Source of the DNA: DAOTVD01 sp034437075
Lineage (GTDB): Bacteria; Chloroflexota; Anaerolineae; Aggregatilineales; J027
NCBI GenBank assembly: GCA_034437075.1
Contig: DAOTVD010000371.1
Location: 1 to 17,163 of the forward strand
Reading direction: 5' to 3'
DNA: 17,163 nt
Positions within the stretch are counted from its first letter, which is position 1. Every line of letters starts with the position of its first letter. The translations under genes and the position numbers were made by a program. The notes under the pieces are model-generated. The model made no database searches, was not told the origin of the DNA, and was given only the letters and a program-made list of their open reading frames with translations. Below, in pieces: positions 6,532 through 14,866 of this stretch.

Positions 6532-8079
6532 ATGTCTCTAAAAGCAATAGGTCTTGGAAAACGCTTCCCCGGTGTCGTCGCGCTAGATAACGTCAATATT
6601 GAAGTTGAAGCCGGGCAAGTGATGGCTCTCGTGGGCGCGAATGGGGCGGGCAAAAGTACCCTCATCAAAATTTTGACAGGTTATTACAATCACTACGAAG
6701 GCGAAATTAGCGTCGACGGCCAGCGCGCCAACATCCATCGCCCCTCGGATGCAACGCGCTATGGTATCCAGGCGGTTTATCAGGAAGTCGATACTGTCCT
6801 CGTACCCAGCCTGACGGTGGCCGAAAATCTGTTGATGAACGAAACCGTGCAAACCCCTAGCCGGATTTTCATCAACTGGGGCGCGCAGCATAAGCGGGCC
6901 GCCAGCTTCCTAGAAGATATGAACATGCATATCGACGGGCGCCGCCGAGTTGAAGAACTCGTCCTGCACAAGAAGCAAATGCTCGTTATCGCACGCGCGG
7001 TACATCAACAGGTGAAGTACCTCATTTTTGATGAACCGACGACCTCGCTCAGCCTAAACGAGGTCGATAAGCTGTTTGAGGTCATCAATCGCTTAAAACA
7101 AGAAGGCATCGGCATCATTTATATCTCGCATCGCCTCGCCGAAGTGCAGAGCATCGCGGATGACATTACCGTGTTACGGGGTGGGCAGAAAATCGCGCAA
7201 TTCCCGATCAGCGAGTACGACATCGGGCGTATCAGCGAGGCCATGCTGGGCGTGCCCGTCACCGAAGCCTACCCGCCCAAGCAAGATATGCGCACCGACA
7301 AGAAAATGCTCGAAGTGCGCAACCTGAACCGCAAACATATCTTGCATAACATCAACTTTACGGTCTATCAGGGCGAAATCCTGGGGATTGCCGGTTTGGT
7401 GGGGGCGGGCAAAACGGAACTCATGCGGGCCTTGTTTGGCGCTGATTCCATCGACAGCGGCGAAATCTATGTCGAGGGCCAGCGGCGGCGGATCAGTTCG
7501 CCGGATGCCGCCGTGCGCGCCGGAATTTACCTGGTGCCAGAAGAACGGCGCTCGCAAGGTGTGTTGGTTGAAGACCCGATTCGCAAAAATACATCGTTGC
7601 CCTTTTTGGGTCAATTCTCGTGGGTTTTTGGCATCATGCGCTGGGCCAGAGAACTCCAAACCACGAATAAAATGATGCAGGATGTCGGGCTGACGCCGCC
7701 TAATCCGCATATGCTCGTCCGCAACCTGAGCGGCGGCAATCAGCAGAAAGTCGCCATCGGTAAATGGTTCGGCAAACAAGCCAAGGTCATGCTCTTTGAC
7801 GAGGCCACGCAGGGCATTGACCTGCGCGCCAAGCGAGATGTGTACGAACTGGCTCAGGAACTCGCGCGCGAGGCATCGGTCATTTATGCCTCATCCGATA
7901 TTGACGAAGTCATCGGCGTAGCCAATCGCGTTATCGTGATGAAAGATGGTGAGATTGTGGCGGAGCTCAGCGGCGACGACATCGACCGCCACTTGATTCT
8001 GGAATACGCGACGGGCGCGCGCACCCCGGATGGCGTTCTGATTACCGATGCCGCCGGGGCATTACAAGAAGACATTTAG
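6532..8079 (+). CDS. Sugar ABC transporter ATP-binding protein, two fused ATPase domains (RbsA/MglA type)
   Basis: The protein is 515 aa, the normal length for the double-domain CUT2 ATPases. Domain 1 has Walker A G35-T43 (GANGAGKST) and Walker B LIFDEPT (164-170), with a degenerate signature (LVLHKKQM, 143-150), as is usual for domain 1 in this family. Domain 2 has Walker A GLVGAGKT (288-295), the signature LSGGN (399-403) and Walker B with D423-E424; here DEPT is DEAT. It is a cytoplasmic subunit that drives import through the permease encoded 30 bases downstream. The Shine-Dalgarno sequence is weak and the gene follows the hairpin, consistent with lower expression than the binding protein. 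The sugar is not determined by this sequence. Confidence 0.95.
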   Translation: MSLKAIGLGKRFPGVVALDNVNIEVEAGQVMALVGANGAGKSTLIKILTGYYNHYEGEISVDGQRANIHRPSDATRYGIQAVYQEVDTVLVPSLTVAENLLMNETVQTPSRIFINWGAQHKRAASFLEDMNMHIDGRRRVEELVLHKKQMLVIARAVHQQVKYLIFDEPTTSLSLNEVDKLFEVINRLKQEGIGIIYISHRLAEVQSIADDITVLRGGQKIAQFPISEYDIGRISEAMLGVPVTEAYPPKQDMRTDKKMLEVRNLNRKHILHNINFTVYQGEILGIAGLVGAGKTELMRALFGADSIDSGEIYVEGQRRRISSPDAAVRAGIYLVPEERRSQGVLVEDPIRKNTSLPFLGQFSWVFGIMRWARELQTTNKMMQDVGLTPPNPHMLVRNLSGGNQQKVAIGKWFGKQAKVMLFDEATQGIDLRAKRDVYELAQELAREASVIYASSDIDEVIGVANRVIVMKDGEIVAELSGDDIDRHLILEYATGARTPDGVLITDAAGALQEDI

Positions 8080-8109
8080 TTAGATTGAAGATGTGAAAGT
8101 GTTGAACTC

Positions 8110-9234
8110 ATGGCTGATGTAGCACAACAAGAACAACGCGCGCCGCGGACCGACCAGGTCGAGCGGTTGCGCGAGAATATTCTGGATTTCATCATCAAGT
8201 ATGGGATGATCGTCGCGATTTTTGGGGTCATGATTTATTTCTCAGTAGAAACTGATACCTTCTTACAATCCACGAATCTACTAAATATCATGCGCTCCTC
8301 GTCAATCTTGATTATTGCCAGCATTGGCGTGACGCTCTCGGTGGCTGTGGGGGGGTTCGATGTCTCGATTGGCTCGGTCGCGAGCCTGGCCTCTATGCTG
8401 ACAATCGCGCTGATGGTCATCTGGGAATGGTCGCTGGCCGCAGCCGTGGGCGCTGCGCTGGCGGCGGGGGCGGCCATTGGTGTCGTCAATGCGTTTTTGG
8501 TCATCAAGCTCAAAATTCCTGATTTGCTCGCCACGCTCGGCATGTTGTACTTTGCGGATGGTCTGCACCGCGTTATCACCAAAGGCGAAGCGGCGGCGGT
8601 CGGCATGGCCGATCCCTGGGCCGAAGATGCCAGCACGCGCACCCAGGGCACCATCCCCGATATTTTCGGTGAATTGGGCGCCGGGCAAGTCTTCGCCGGG
8701 ACCGTGCCTGATTGGATGGTGACAATCTTCCCGGAGAATTTCTTCTTCCGGGGCGACATCTTCCAGGGCCTTCCGTATGCGGTGATTTTTATGCTGGTCA
8801 TTGCGGTGGTCTTCCACATATTTCTGCAATATACCCGCTGGGGCCGCATGATGTATGCTGTGGGCAGTAACCAGGAAGCCGCCCGCCTGAGCGGTATTCC
8901 CGTTAATCGTATTCGCTTGATGGCCTACACCATGAGCGGCTTTTTGGCCGCCATTGCGGGGATTGTGCTGGCGTCGCGCACCGAACGCGGCGCGATTGCC
9001 GCCGGGGGCGACTTGCTGCTGGATGCCGTGGCCGCGACCTTCTTCGGCTTTGCCGTGCTGGGCGCCCGGCGACCCAACGTCTTTGGGACGGTCGTAGGCG
9101 CGCTGTTCGTCGGTGTTTTGCTGAATGGCCTGACCAAAATGGGCATCGCAGACTACTATCAGGACGTGATTAAAGGCACGGTTTTGATTTCGTCGCTCGC
9201 GTTGAGCTTCTACTTATTCCGGACAAAAGATTAG
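8110..9234 (+). CDS. Sugar ABC transporter permease (RbsC type)
   Basis: The protein is 374 aa and rich in hydrophobic helices, with a cytoplasmic N-terminus. Family motifs seen: GGFDVSIG (81-88), the EAARLSGI coupling-type motif (256-263) followed by a SGFLAAIAGIV helix, and a C-terminal VGVLLNGLTKMGI helix ending with a short charged tail. It probably forms the membrane channel as a homodimer. A loop of about 50 residues between the early and late helices (roughly 158-215, with PWAEDASTRT and PENFFFRGD) is longer than in typical RbsC proteins and likely extracytoplasmic. It lies 30 bases after the ATPase gene and 19 before the kinase gene, in one operon. The substrate is inferred to be a free modified pentose because a sugar kinase follows. 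Confidence 0.94.
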   Translation: MADVAQQEQRAPRTDQVERLRENILDFIIKYGMIVAIFGVMIYFSVETDTFLQSTNLLNIMRSSSILIIASIGVTLSVAVGGFDVSIGSVASLASMLTIALMVIWEWSLAAAVGAALAAGAAIGVVNAFLVIKLKIPDLLATLGMLYFADGLHRVITKGEAAAVGMADPWAEDASTRTQGTIPDIFGELGAGQVFAGTVPDWMVTIFPENFFFRGDIFQGLPYAVIFMLVIAVVFHIFLQYTRWGRMMYAVGSNQEAARLSGIPVNRIRLMAYTMSGFLAAIAGIVLASRTERGAIAAGGDLLLDAVAATFFGFAVLGARRPNVFGTVVGALFVGVLLNGLTKMGIADYYQDVIKGTVLISSLALSFYLFRTKD

Positions 9235-9253
9235 TATCCTAGGAAAATCTCTT

Positions 9254-10486
9254 ATGGCTTACGAACCTTTGAACGAAAACACAGTTATCGATTACGTCAA
9301 GAAAACGCCCGACATCATGAATGTCGCGTTTCAAGAAGGCGATACGCTACAAGGTGTTGACCTAGCCGACGGGAATCTGAATCAGGTATTCCGCGTATCG
9401 GCAGCCCAAGACCCCGACCGTAGCGTGATCGTCAAACAAGCGCTGCCTTATGTCCGTGTCGTAGGGCCGAGCTTTCCGGTGCCGCTAGAGCGCGCCATTA
9501 TCGAGGCCGGGGTGCTGGCGGCGGAAGCCGAGCATTGCCCCGATTATGTTCCCCGCGTGTATCATGCCGATAGCGAAATGTTCACGGTCGTGATGGAAGA
9601 CCTCAAAGATTTGGCCATCATGCGCGAAGGCATGATGAAGCAGGTCGAGTATCCGCATTTCGCGCAGCATATCGGGATTTTCATGGCCCGCTCGTTGTTC
9701 TATACCTCGGATTTGTACCTGGATCACAAAACCAAAAAAGAGCAGGTCGCCAAGTACATCAACCCGCACTTATGCAAGATCACGGAAGATTTGGTCTTCA
9801 CGGATGGCTATAGCCCGACGGTGACCAACAATGATTCGAATCCCGAATTGGAACCCCAAGCCGCCGAGATTCGCGGGAATAATGCGCTGCGCGCGCGCTT
9901 CTATATGCTCAAAGAAGAATTCATGACGAAGGCCGAAGCGCTCATCCATGGCGATTTGCACACCGGGTCAATTATGGTGAATCAGGAAAAGACCAAAGTC
10001 ATTGATCCCGAATTCGGGTTCTATGGCCCCATGGCCTTTGATACAGGTTTGCTGATGGCCAACTTCGTCCTCAGTTATGCCTCGCAAGAGCACCACGCCC
10101 CAAACGAAGCAACGCGCAAAGCCTATCGGGGCTGGCTGACAAGCACTATGCGCGAGATTTGGGGGGTCTTCGAAACAGAATTTCGCCGTTTGTGGGATGA
10201 AGATTTGAATCCGCAATGGGAAACCGCCGAATTCCGCGAGTTATACATCGCGCGCTTGCTGAAATACACGGCGGGCTATGGCGCGGCGGAAACCATGCGC
10301 CGGATTCTCAACTGGGCGCATGTGCCCGACCTGCGCAGCATCACAGACGACAAAGAACGCGCATATGCTGAAAGTATGGCGCTGAATGTAGGCGTTGAAT
10401 GGGTGATGAACTACGAAAAGTACAACACTATCGACGACCTAGTGCGCGTCCTGGAAAATGCCAAAAGCAGTTACCCGTATAGTTAG
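9254..10486 (+). CDS. mtnK: S-methyl-5-thioribose kinase family protein (MtnK-like)
   Basis: The protein is 410 aa, close to the family's usual length of about 400. The fold is that of the aminoglycoside-phosphotransferase/choline-kinase group. Seen: the catalytic-loop HGDLHTGS (D234), the metal-binding DPEF (D251, E253), then FYGPMAFD, and twin arginines R349-R350 that match the substrate-phosphate-binding pair known in Bacillus MtnK. Known reaction: ATP-dependent phosphorylation of C1 of 5-methylthioribose; homologues may also use 5-deoxyribose. An AGGA Shine-Dalgarno (9241-9244) precedes the start by 9 bases. It lies after the permease and 18 bases before mtnA, so it probably phosphorylates the imported free sugar. 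Family membership is sure; the true substrate is open. Confidence 0.9.
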   Translation: MAYEPLNENTVIDYVKKTPDIMNVAFQEGDTLQGVDLADGNLNQVFRVSAAQDPDRSVIVKQALPYVRVVGPSFPVPLERAIIEAGVLAAEAEHCPDYVPRVYHADSEMFTVVMEDLKDLAIMREGMMKQVEYPHFAQHIGIFMARSLFYTSDLYLDHKTKKEQVAKYINPHLCKITEDLVFTDGYSPTVTNNDSNPELEPQAAEIRGNNALRARFYMLKEEFMTKAEALIHGDLHTGSIMVNQEKTKVIDPEFGFYGPMAFDTGLLMANFVLSYASQEHHAPNEATRKAYRGWLTSTMREIWGVFETEFRRLWDEDLNPQWETAEFRELYIARLLKYTAGYGAAETMRRILNWAHVPDLRSITDDKERAYAESMALNVGVEWVMNYEKYNTIDDLVRVLENAKSSYPYS

Positions 10487-10504
10487 AGAAAATGTAAAGC
10501 ACAA

Positions 10505-11563
10505 ATGACCACACCACCCACCGATTACAAAACCGCTCGCACGGTTTATTGGGACGATGGGCGAGTCAGTATGATCGACCAGCCCGCGTTACCGCATGCC
10601 TATCAGATCAAGACCTACAGCACCTATCAAGAAGTGGCCGATGCAATTCGCACGATGGTCGTACGCGGCGCGCCCGCGATTGGTGCGGCAGCCGGCTTTG
10701 GGATGGCGCTGGCGGCGTTCAACAGCGCGGCCACCACGCCCGCAGACCTGCGCGCCGACCTGAAAACAGCGGGGGAAGTCCTCGCGAAGTCACGCCCCAC
10801 AGCCGTGAATCTGTTCTGGGCCATCAAGCGCATGGAAACCCTGGCCGCGCTGGATTATCCCACCGCCGACGACATGCGCCGCGCTATGCTGGACGAAGCG
10901 CAGAAAATCGCGGATGAAGACATCGAGATCAACAAGCGCATGGGCGCTAATGGCGCGGCGCTGGTGCCTCCCAAAGCGACGATTATCCACCATTGCAACA
11001 CGGGCAGTTTGGCCACGGTCAATTGGGGCACGGCTTTGGGCGTGGTGCGCTCGGCGCACTATGACAACAAAGAAATCATGGTTCTGGTGGACGAAACGCG
11101 CCCGCGTTTGCAAGGCGCGCGCCTCACGTCTTGGGAACTCAAGCAAGAGAACATCCCGCATAAAGTCATCGCGGATGGCGCGAGCGGCTACTACATGCGC
11201 ACCCATGGCGTTGATTTGTGCGTCGTGGGTGCGGACCGCATCGCGGCGAATGGCGACACCGCCAACAAGATTGGTACCTATAATTTGGCTGTGGTGGCCA
11301 AGGAAAATGGCGTGCCGTTTTACGTCGTCGCGCCGACCTCGACCATCGACATGGACACGCCCACCGGGGACGAAATCGAGATCGAGGAGCGCGACGCCAT
11401 CGAAGTGACGCACGTCCGCGAGACACAACTCACGCCGGATGATGTCGAAGTGGGCAACCCAGCTTTTGACGTGACGCCCGCCAAATACATCACGGCGATT
11501 GTGACCGAAAAAGGCGTGGTGTATCCGCCATTTGACGAAAATCTCGCCAAGTTATTTGAATAA
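10505..11563 (+). CDS. mtnA: S-methyl-5-thioribose-1-phosphate isomerase family protein (MtnA-like)
   Basis: The protein is 352 aa, typical of MtnA and the related eIF2B-like isomerases. The N-terminal signature VRGAPAIGAAAGFG is present. The two catalytic residues are there: C164 in HHCNTGSLA and D244 in VGADRIAANGDTANKIGT, with the same spacing of 80 as Cys160/Asp240 of Bacillus MtnA. Known reaction: aldose 1-phosphate to ketose 1-phosphate, turning methylthioribose-1-P into methylthioribulose-1-P; 5-deoxyribose-1-P and related substrates are also accepted by some members. It directly follows the kinase gene, so the pair should make a 1-phosphoketose, the right kind of substrate for the aldolase at the end of the operon. 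No strong Shine-Dalgarno is visible. Confidence 0.92.
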   Translation: MTTPPTDYKTARTVYWDDGRVSMIDQPALPHAYQIKTYSTYQEVADAIRTMVVRGAPAIGAAAGFGMALAAFNSAATTPADLRADLKTAGEVLAKSRPTAVNLFWAIKRMETLAALDYPTADDMRRAMLDEAQKIADEDIEINKRMGANGAALVPPKATIIHHCNTGSLATVNWGTALGVVRSAHYDNKEIMVLVDETRPRLQGARLTSWELKQENIPHKVIADGASGYYMRTHGVDLCVVGADRIAANGDTANKIGTYNLAVVAKENGVPFYVVAPTSTIDMDTPTGDEIEIEERDAIEVTHVRETQLTPDDVEVGNPAFDVTPAKYITAIVTEKGVVYPPFDENLAKLFE

Positions 11564-11596
11564 GACATGAAACCAACCAACGGAACAGGTATGAGC

Positions 11597-11601
11597 GGAG
11601 G
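11597..11601 (+). promoter_or_regulatory. Shine-Dalgarno that decides the transketolase N-subunit start
   Basis: GGAGG is spaced 7 bases before the ATG at 11609. The in-frame ATGs at 11567 and 11591 lack a comparable site, so 11609 is the preferred start. Translation from 11567 would add 14 non-conserved residues. Confidence 0.6.
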
Positions 11602-11608
11602 GCCAGCT

Positions 11609-12646
11609 ATGATCTCAGCATCAGCCAACGGAAGACGACCGAAATCGGCGCGCGTCCCCGAAAATTGGGAACTCGTCGTGCAGTCCGCAGCGGATAATAT
11701 CCGGTTGCGGGTTTTTGGGCATATCATGAAGAATCGTGGCGGTTACCTCAGCCAGGCCTGTTCCTCGGCAGAGATGCTAGCCGCGCTTTACCTCAAGATT
11801 ATGCATCTTGGCGAAAGCACCGCGCCGAAAATCCCGCAACCCTTCGCGGGGGTGCCCGGGCCGGATAACCCGCATTTCTTCAACGGTGGGGAATACAACG
11901 GCCCCCAAGCGCCCGAATATGACCGCTTTATCTTTTCGCCCGCGCACTATGCGCTGGTGCTGTATGCCACGCTCATCGAAGTGGGGCGCATGGACGCGCA
12001 AGGGCTAGAGATGTTTAACAAGGATGGTACGACCATCGAAATGATCGGCGCGGAACATTCGCCCGGCGTGGAAACCACCACCGGATCGCTCGCGCAAGCC
12101 ATCAGCCAGGCGGGCGGAATCGCGCTAGCGCGCAAGCTGAAAGGCGAACCGGGCCGCGTCGTCGTCATGATGAGCGATGGTGAATTTCAAGAGGGCCAGA
12201 CCTGGGAAGCCATTCAGGCGGCCAAGTTCCACGGGCTGGATAATCTCATCGTTTATGTGGATGTCAACGGCCAGCAATGTGATGGCGTCGTCGAAGACGT
12301 CATGACGATTGAACCCCTAGCCGAGCGCATCGAGGTCTTTGGCGGGCGCGCGGTTGCCGTGGATGGGCACGACATCCCGGCCTTGGTGCATGCGGCGGAT
12401 GTGCCGCACGATGGCCGCCCGACGATTGTACTAGGGTATACCGACCCCACGCGCGGCGTGCCCTTGCTGAATGACCGACGCCCGTTTTTGCATACGGTGC
12501 GCTTTGGCAGCGAGGCCGAATATCAGCAATATCAGGAGGCTTATCAGGCGATGTTGCGTCAGAACTCGGTGCGCAACTATCACATGGAACAGGTCAAACG
12601 GCACCTGGAAGAATATCACCAGATCGTGAACGGAGGCACTCACTAA
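11609..12646 (+). CDS. Split transketolase, N-terminal (thiamine-diphosphate-binding) subunit
   Basis: The protein is 345 aa from the ATG at 11609; an alternative start at 11567 gives 359 aa. It corresponds to the PP domain of transketolase: HSPGVETTTGSLAQAIS, then the ThDP/metal motif SDGEFQEGQTWEA (S189-D190-G191), ending at the usual NGQQCDG segment. The first Gly of the GDG motif is Ser here, while Asp and the following Asn-containing segment remain. Family knowledge: transketolases move two-carbon ketol units between sugar phosphates; split versions serve dedicated sugar pathways such as apiose and sulfoquinovose degradation. Its stop overlaps the start of the C-subunit gene (TAATG). The donor here is unknown; it could act on the product of the neighbouring RLP. 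Confidence 0.92.
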   Translation: MISASANGRRPKSARVPENWELVVQSAADNIRLRVFGHIMKNRGGYLSQACSSAEMLAALYLKIMHLGESTAPKIPQPFAGVPGPDNPHFFNGGEYNGPQAPEYDRFIFSPAHYALVLYATLIEVGRMDAQGLEMFNKDGTTIEMIGAEHSPGVETTTGSLAQAISQAGGIALARKLKGEPGRVVVMMSDGEFQEGQTWEAIQAAKFHGLDNLIVYVDVNGQQCDGVVEDVMTIEPLAERIEVFGGRAVAVDGHDIPALVHAADVPHDGRPTIVLGYTDPTRGVPLLNDRRPFLHTVRFGSEAEYQQYQEAYQAMLRQNSVRNYHMEQVKRHLEEYHQIVNGGTH

Positions 12647-13653
12647 TGGAACTCGTGAAACGGCCCCACGTCGAAAACTTTATTCAATGGTCGAAAGACA
12701 AGCCCGAAGTCGTGGTCTTGACCGCCGACCTGACCAACTCTTGCGAGGTCGGCAAATGGCGCGATACCTACCCTGAGCGCTATTTTAGCCTGGGGATGGC
12801 CGAGCAAAACATGATGGGCTTTGCCGCCGGGCTGGCCCGCGAAGGCTTCGTGCCTTATATCCATACCTTCGCGGTCTTCATCTACCGCCGCCCCTATGAC
12901 CAACTCGCCATGTCGATTGCTTACCCGAATTTGCCCGTGAAGTTTATGGCTTTTCTGCCGGGCATCACGACCCCCGGCGGCGTCACGCATCAAGCCATTG
13001 AGGATGTAAGCATCATGCGCGCGACGCCCAACATGACCGTTTTGGAAACGGGCGACGCCACCGAGGTCGAAACCGTGCTGGACGTGGCCCATAATATTGA
13101 TGGCCCGGTGTATGTGCGTTTTCTGCGCGGCGAAATCCCGCGCTTGTTCCCCAAAAACGAGCCAATGAAATTGAATCAGGCGCGCGTACTGAGTGAGGGC
13201 ACCGATTTAACGGTGTTCTCGTCCGGCATTTGCACAGAAGAAGCCATGCGCGCGACGGAAGTCCTCAAAGAGAAGGGCTTGAGCATCAATCACTTGCACA
13301 TCAGCACGCATAAACCCTTCACCGACCCGCAAATCCTGGACGCGATCCACAAGGCCCAGCACGGTGTCATCACCATGGAAAACCATACCGTGATCGGCGG
13401 CCTGGGGTCAGCCGTAGCGGAACTCATGGCCGAAAATGGCGTGGGTAAGCGCCTGGTGCGCATCGGTTTACAAGACACCTATGCCCATGGCGCCAGTCGT
13501 CCGTATCTGATGAAGGAATACGGCCTGGATGCTATCTCATTGGTGGGGGCCATCGAAAACCTGATGGATAGAGACTTCGGCATCACGGAAAACGATTTAA
13601 ACGCAGTACGCCTAGAAGCCACGCTCAGCGACGCGAAAGCCGACGCCCTATGA
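12646..13653 (+). CDS. Split transketolase, C-terminal (pyrimidine-binding) subunit
   Basis: The protein is 335 aa and covers the Pyr and C-terminal domains. Seen: the catalytic glutamate E53 in GMAEQNMMGFAAGLA, which would activate the thiamine ring of the partner subunit; the GVTHQAIEDVSIMR segment; and a C-terminal Rossmann-like part with LTVFSSGICTEEAM and MENHTVIGGLGSAVAEL. It pairs with the N-subunit encoded upstream to form a full alpha/beta active site. A GGAGG site at 12632-12636 lies 9 bases before the ATG. The start overlaps the N-subunit stop, and its own stop overlaps the RLP start (ATGA), so all three are likely made in linked amounts. Confidence 0.93.
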   Translation: MELVKRPHVENFIQWSKDKPEVVVLTADLTNSCEVGKWRDTYPERYFSLGMAEQNMMGFAAGLAREGFVPYIHTFAVFIYRRPYDQLAMSIAYPNLPVKFMAFLPGITTPGGVTHQAIEDVSIMRATPNMTVLETGDATEVETVLDVAHNIDGPVYVRFLRGEIPRLFPKNEPMKLNQARVLSEGTDLTVFSSGICTEEAMRATEVLKEKGLSINHLHISTHKPFTDPQILDAIHKAQHGVITMENHTVIGGLGSAVAELMAENGVGKRLVRIGLQDTYAHGASRPYLMKEYGLDAISLVGAIENLMDRDFGITENDLNAVRLEATLSDAKADAL

Positions 13654-14798
13654 CTCTGCCCGCGCAGCCGCCGGTCGCTGGGCTGTCTGGCGAACGGTTT
13701 CGCATCCACTACACGCTTTTGGCGGATGATGAAGCCGACGCGCATAAGAAAGCGCATGACATCTGCCTGGAGCAAACGGTAGAATTCCCCGATGATCTGG
13801 TGCCGGATGGCGACATTCGCGCGCAGGTCGTCGGGCAAGTTGACGATTTCGAAGCGTTGGGCGAGGGGCGTTACGCGGTTTGCATCAGTTACGCCAACGA
13901 AACCGCCGGGGATGAACTGCCCCAACTGTTAAACGTCGTTTTTGGCAATATCAGCATCAAGCCAGGGATGCGCGTCGAGCGCTTCGAATTGTCGGAGAGC
14001 TTACTCACGCAGTATAACGGCCCGCGCTTTGGGCAGGCTGGATGGCGCGATTTGCTCGGCGTGCACGACCGCCCGCTGCTGATGACCGCGCTCAAACCGA
14101 TGGGCCTCAGCGCCGAAGAACTGGCCAAAATCGCGTACAAGTGCGCGCTCGGCGGTCTGGACATCATCAAGGATGACCACGGACTAACCAATCAGCCTTT
14201 CGCGCCTTATCACGAGCGGGTCGAACGCTGCGCGGAGGCGGTCGCCAAAGCCAATGCCGAAACGGGCCTAAATTGTCAATACATGCCAAATGTGACCGCC
14301 CGCGCGGATGAGGTCATCGAACGGGCACGCTTTGCGGTCGGCGTAGGTGCGGGATCGCTGCTCATCTGCCCGGGGTTGGTCGGCTTCGATACCATGCGCT
14401 TGTTGGCCGATGATGACGCGATCAACTTGCCCATTTCTAGCCATCCCTCGTTTTATGGCAGCCATGTCACCTGGGGGCAGCATGGTTTTTCGCATTATGC
14501 GCTGTACGGCCAATTGCAACGCCTAGCCGGGGCCGATAGCAGCATCTATCCCAATTTTGGGGGGCGTTTTTCCTTCAGCAAAGCGGAATGCGGCGATATT
14601 GTGCGCGGATGCACCGATACCATGGGGCCTCTCAAACCCATTTTTGCCACGCCCGGCGGGGGCATGACCATGGAGCGTGTGCCCGAAATGCGCGAGGTCT
14701 ACGGCACCGAGGTCATTTATCTGATTGGCGGCGGGTTGCATCGTCATAGCGCTGATCTGGTGCAGAACGTCAAGCACTTTATCGACCTAATACGGTAA
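13650..14798 (+). CDS. RuBisCO-like protein (form IV RLP), probable sugar-phosphate isomerase/enolase
   Basis: The protein is 382 aa, with the RuBisCO large-chain N-domain and TIM barrel. Against true RuBisCO (hand alignment): the catalytic lysine of KPKxG is kept (K149) but the next lysine is Met; in the metal motif KDDE the lysine and second Asp stay (K174, D176) but Glu is His (H177); the histidine of the HIH segment and the loop-6 lysine are replaced (SSIYPNFGGR). Phosphate-gripping glycines (PGGGM, GGGLHRH) remain. It should therefore bind a ketose phosphate but not fix CO2. Known RLP reactions include DK-MTP-1-P enolase (MtnW), methylthioribulose-1-P isomerase (Rhodospirillum rubrum), and an apionate-pathway decarboxylase. 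Neighbouring mtnK and mtnA favour a 5-substituted ribulose-1-P substrate. Confidence 0.9.
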   Translation: MTLPAQPPVAGLSGERFRIHYTLLADDEADAHKKAHDICLEQTVEFPDDLVPDGDIRAQVVGQVDDFEALGEGRYAVCISYANETAGDELPQLLNVVFGNISIKPGMRVERFELSESLLTQYNGPRFGQAGWRDLLGVHDRPLLMTALKPMGLSAEELAKIAYKCALGGLDIIKDDHGLTNQPFAPYHERVERCAEAVAKANAETGLNCQYMPNVTARADEVIERARFAVGVGAGSLLICPGLVGFDTMRLLADDDAINLPISSHPSFYGSHVTWGQHGFSHYALYGQLQRLAGADSSIYPNFGGRFSFSKAECGDIVRGCTDTMGPLKPIFATPGGGMTMERVPEMREVYGTEVIYLIGGGLHRHSADLVQNVKHFIDLIR

Positions 14799-14800
14799 AG

Positions 14801-14815
14801 GGCGAAGCGCTCGCC
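14801..14815 (+). other. Small hairpin in the RLP-aldolase gap
   Basis: GGCGA and TCGCC form a 5-bp stem with a 5-base loop just after the RLP stop. There is no T tract, so it is not a convincing terminator; it could be an mRNA-processing or stabilising element. The remaining gap to 14866 is AT-rich, with AGGA (14852-14855) serving as a plausible ribosome-binding site for the next gene. Confidence 0.3.
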
Positions 14816-14866
14816 AGTACGATACGACACAACTAAAAAACTAAACAGATTTAGGATAATTCTCGT

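Noticed and set aside
6880..7000. Defective first ATPase domain (no LSGGQ)
   Set aside because: A degenerate signature in domain 1 is usual in double-domain sugar ATPases of this family; the Walker motifs are intact.
13650..14798. True CO2-fixing RuBisCO
   Set aside because: The third metal ligand, the second lysine of KPK, the HIH-segment His and the loop-6 lysine are replaced, and no phosphoribulokinase or small subunit is nearby.
9254..14798. Complete universal methionine salvage pathway
   Set aside because: Only kinase, isomerase and an RLP are present; dehydratase, phosphatase and dioxygenase genes are missing, while transketolase and aldolase genes are added.
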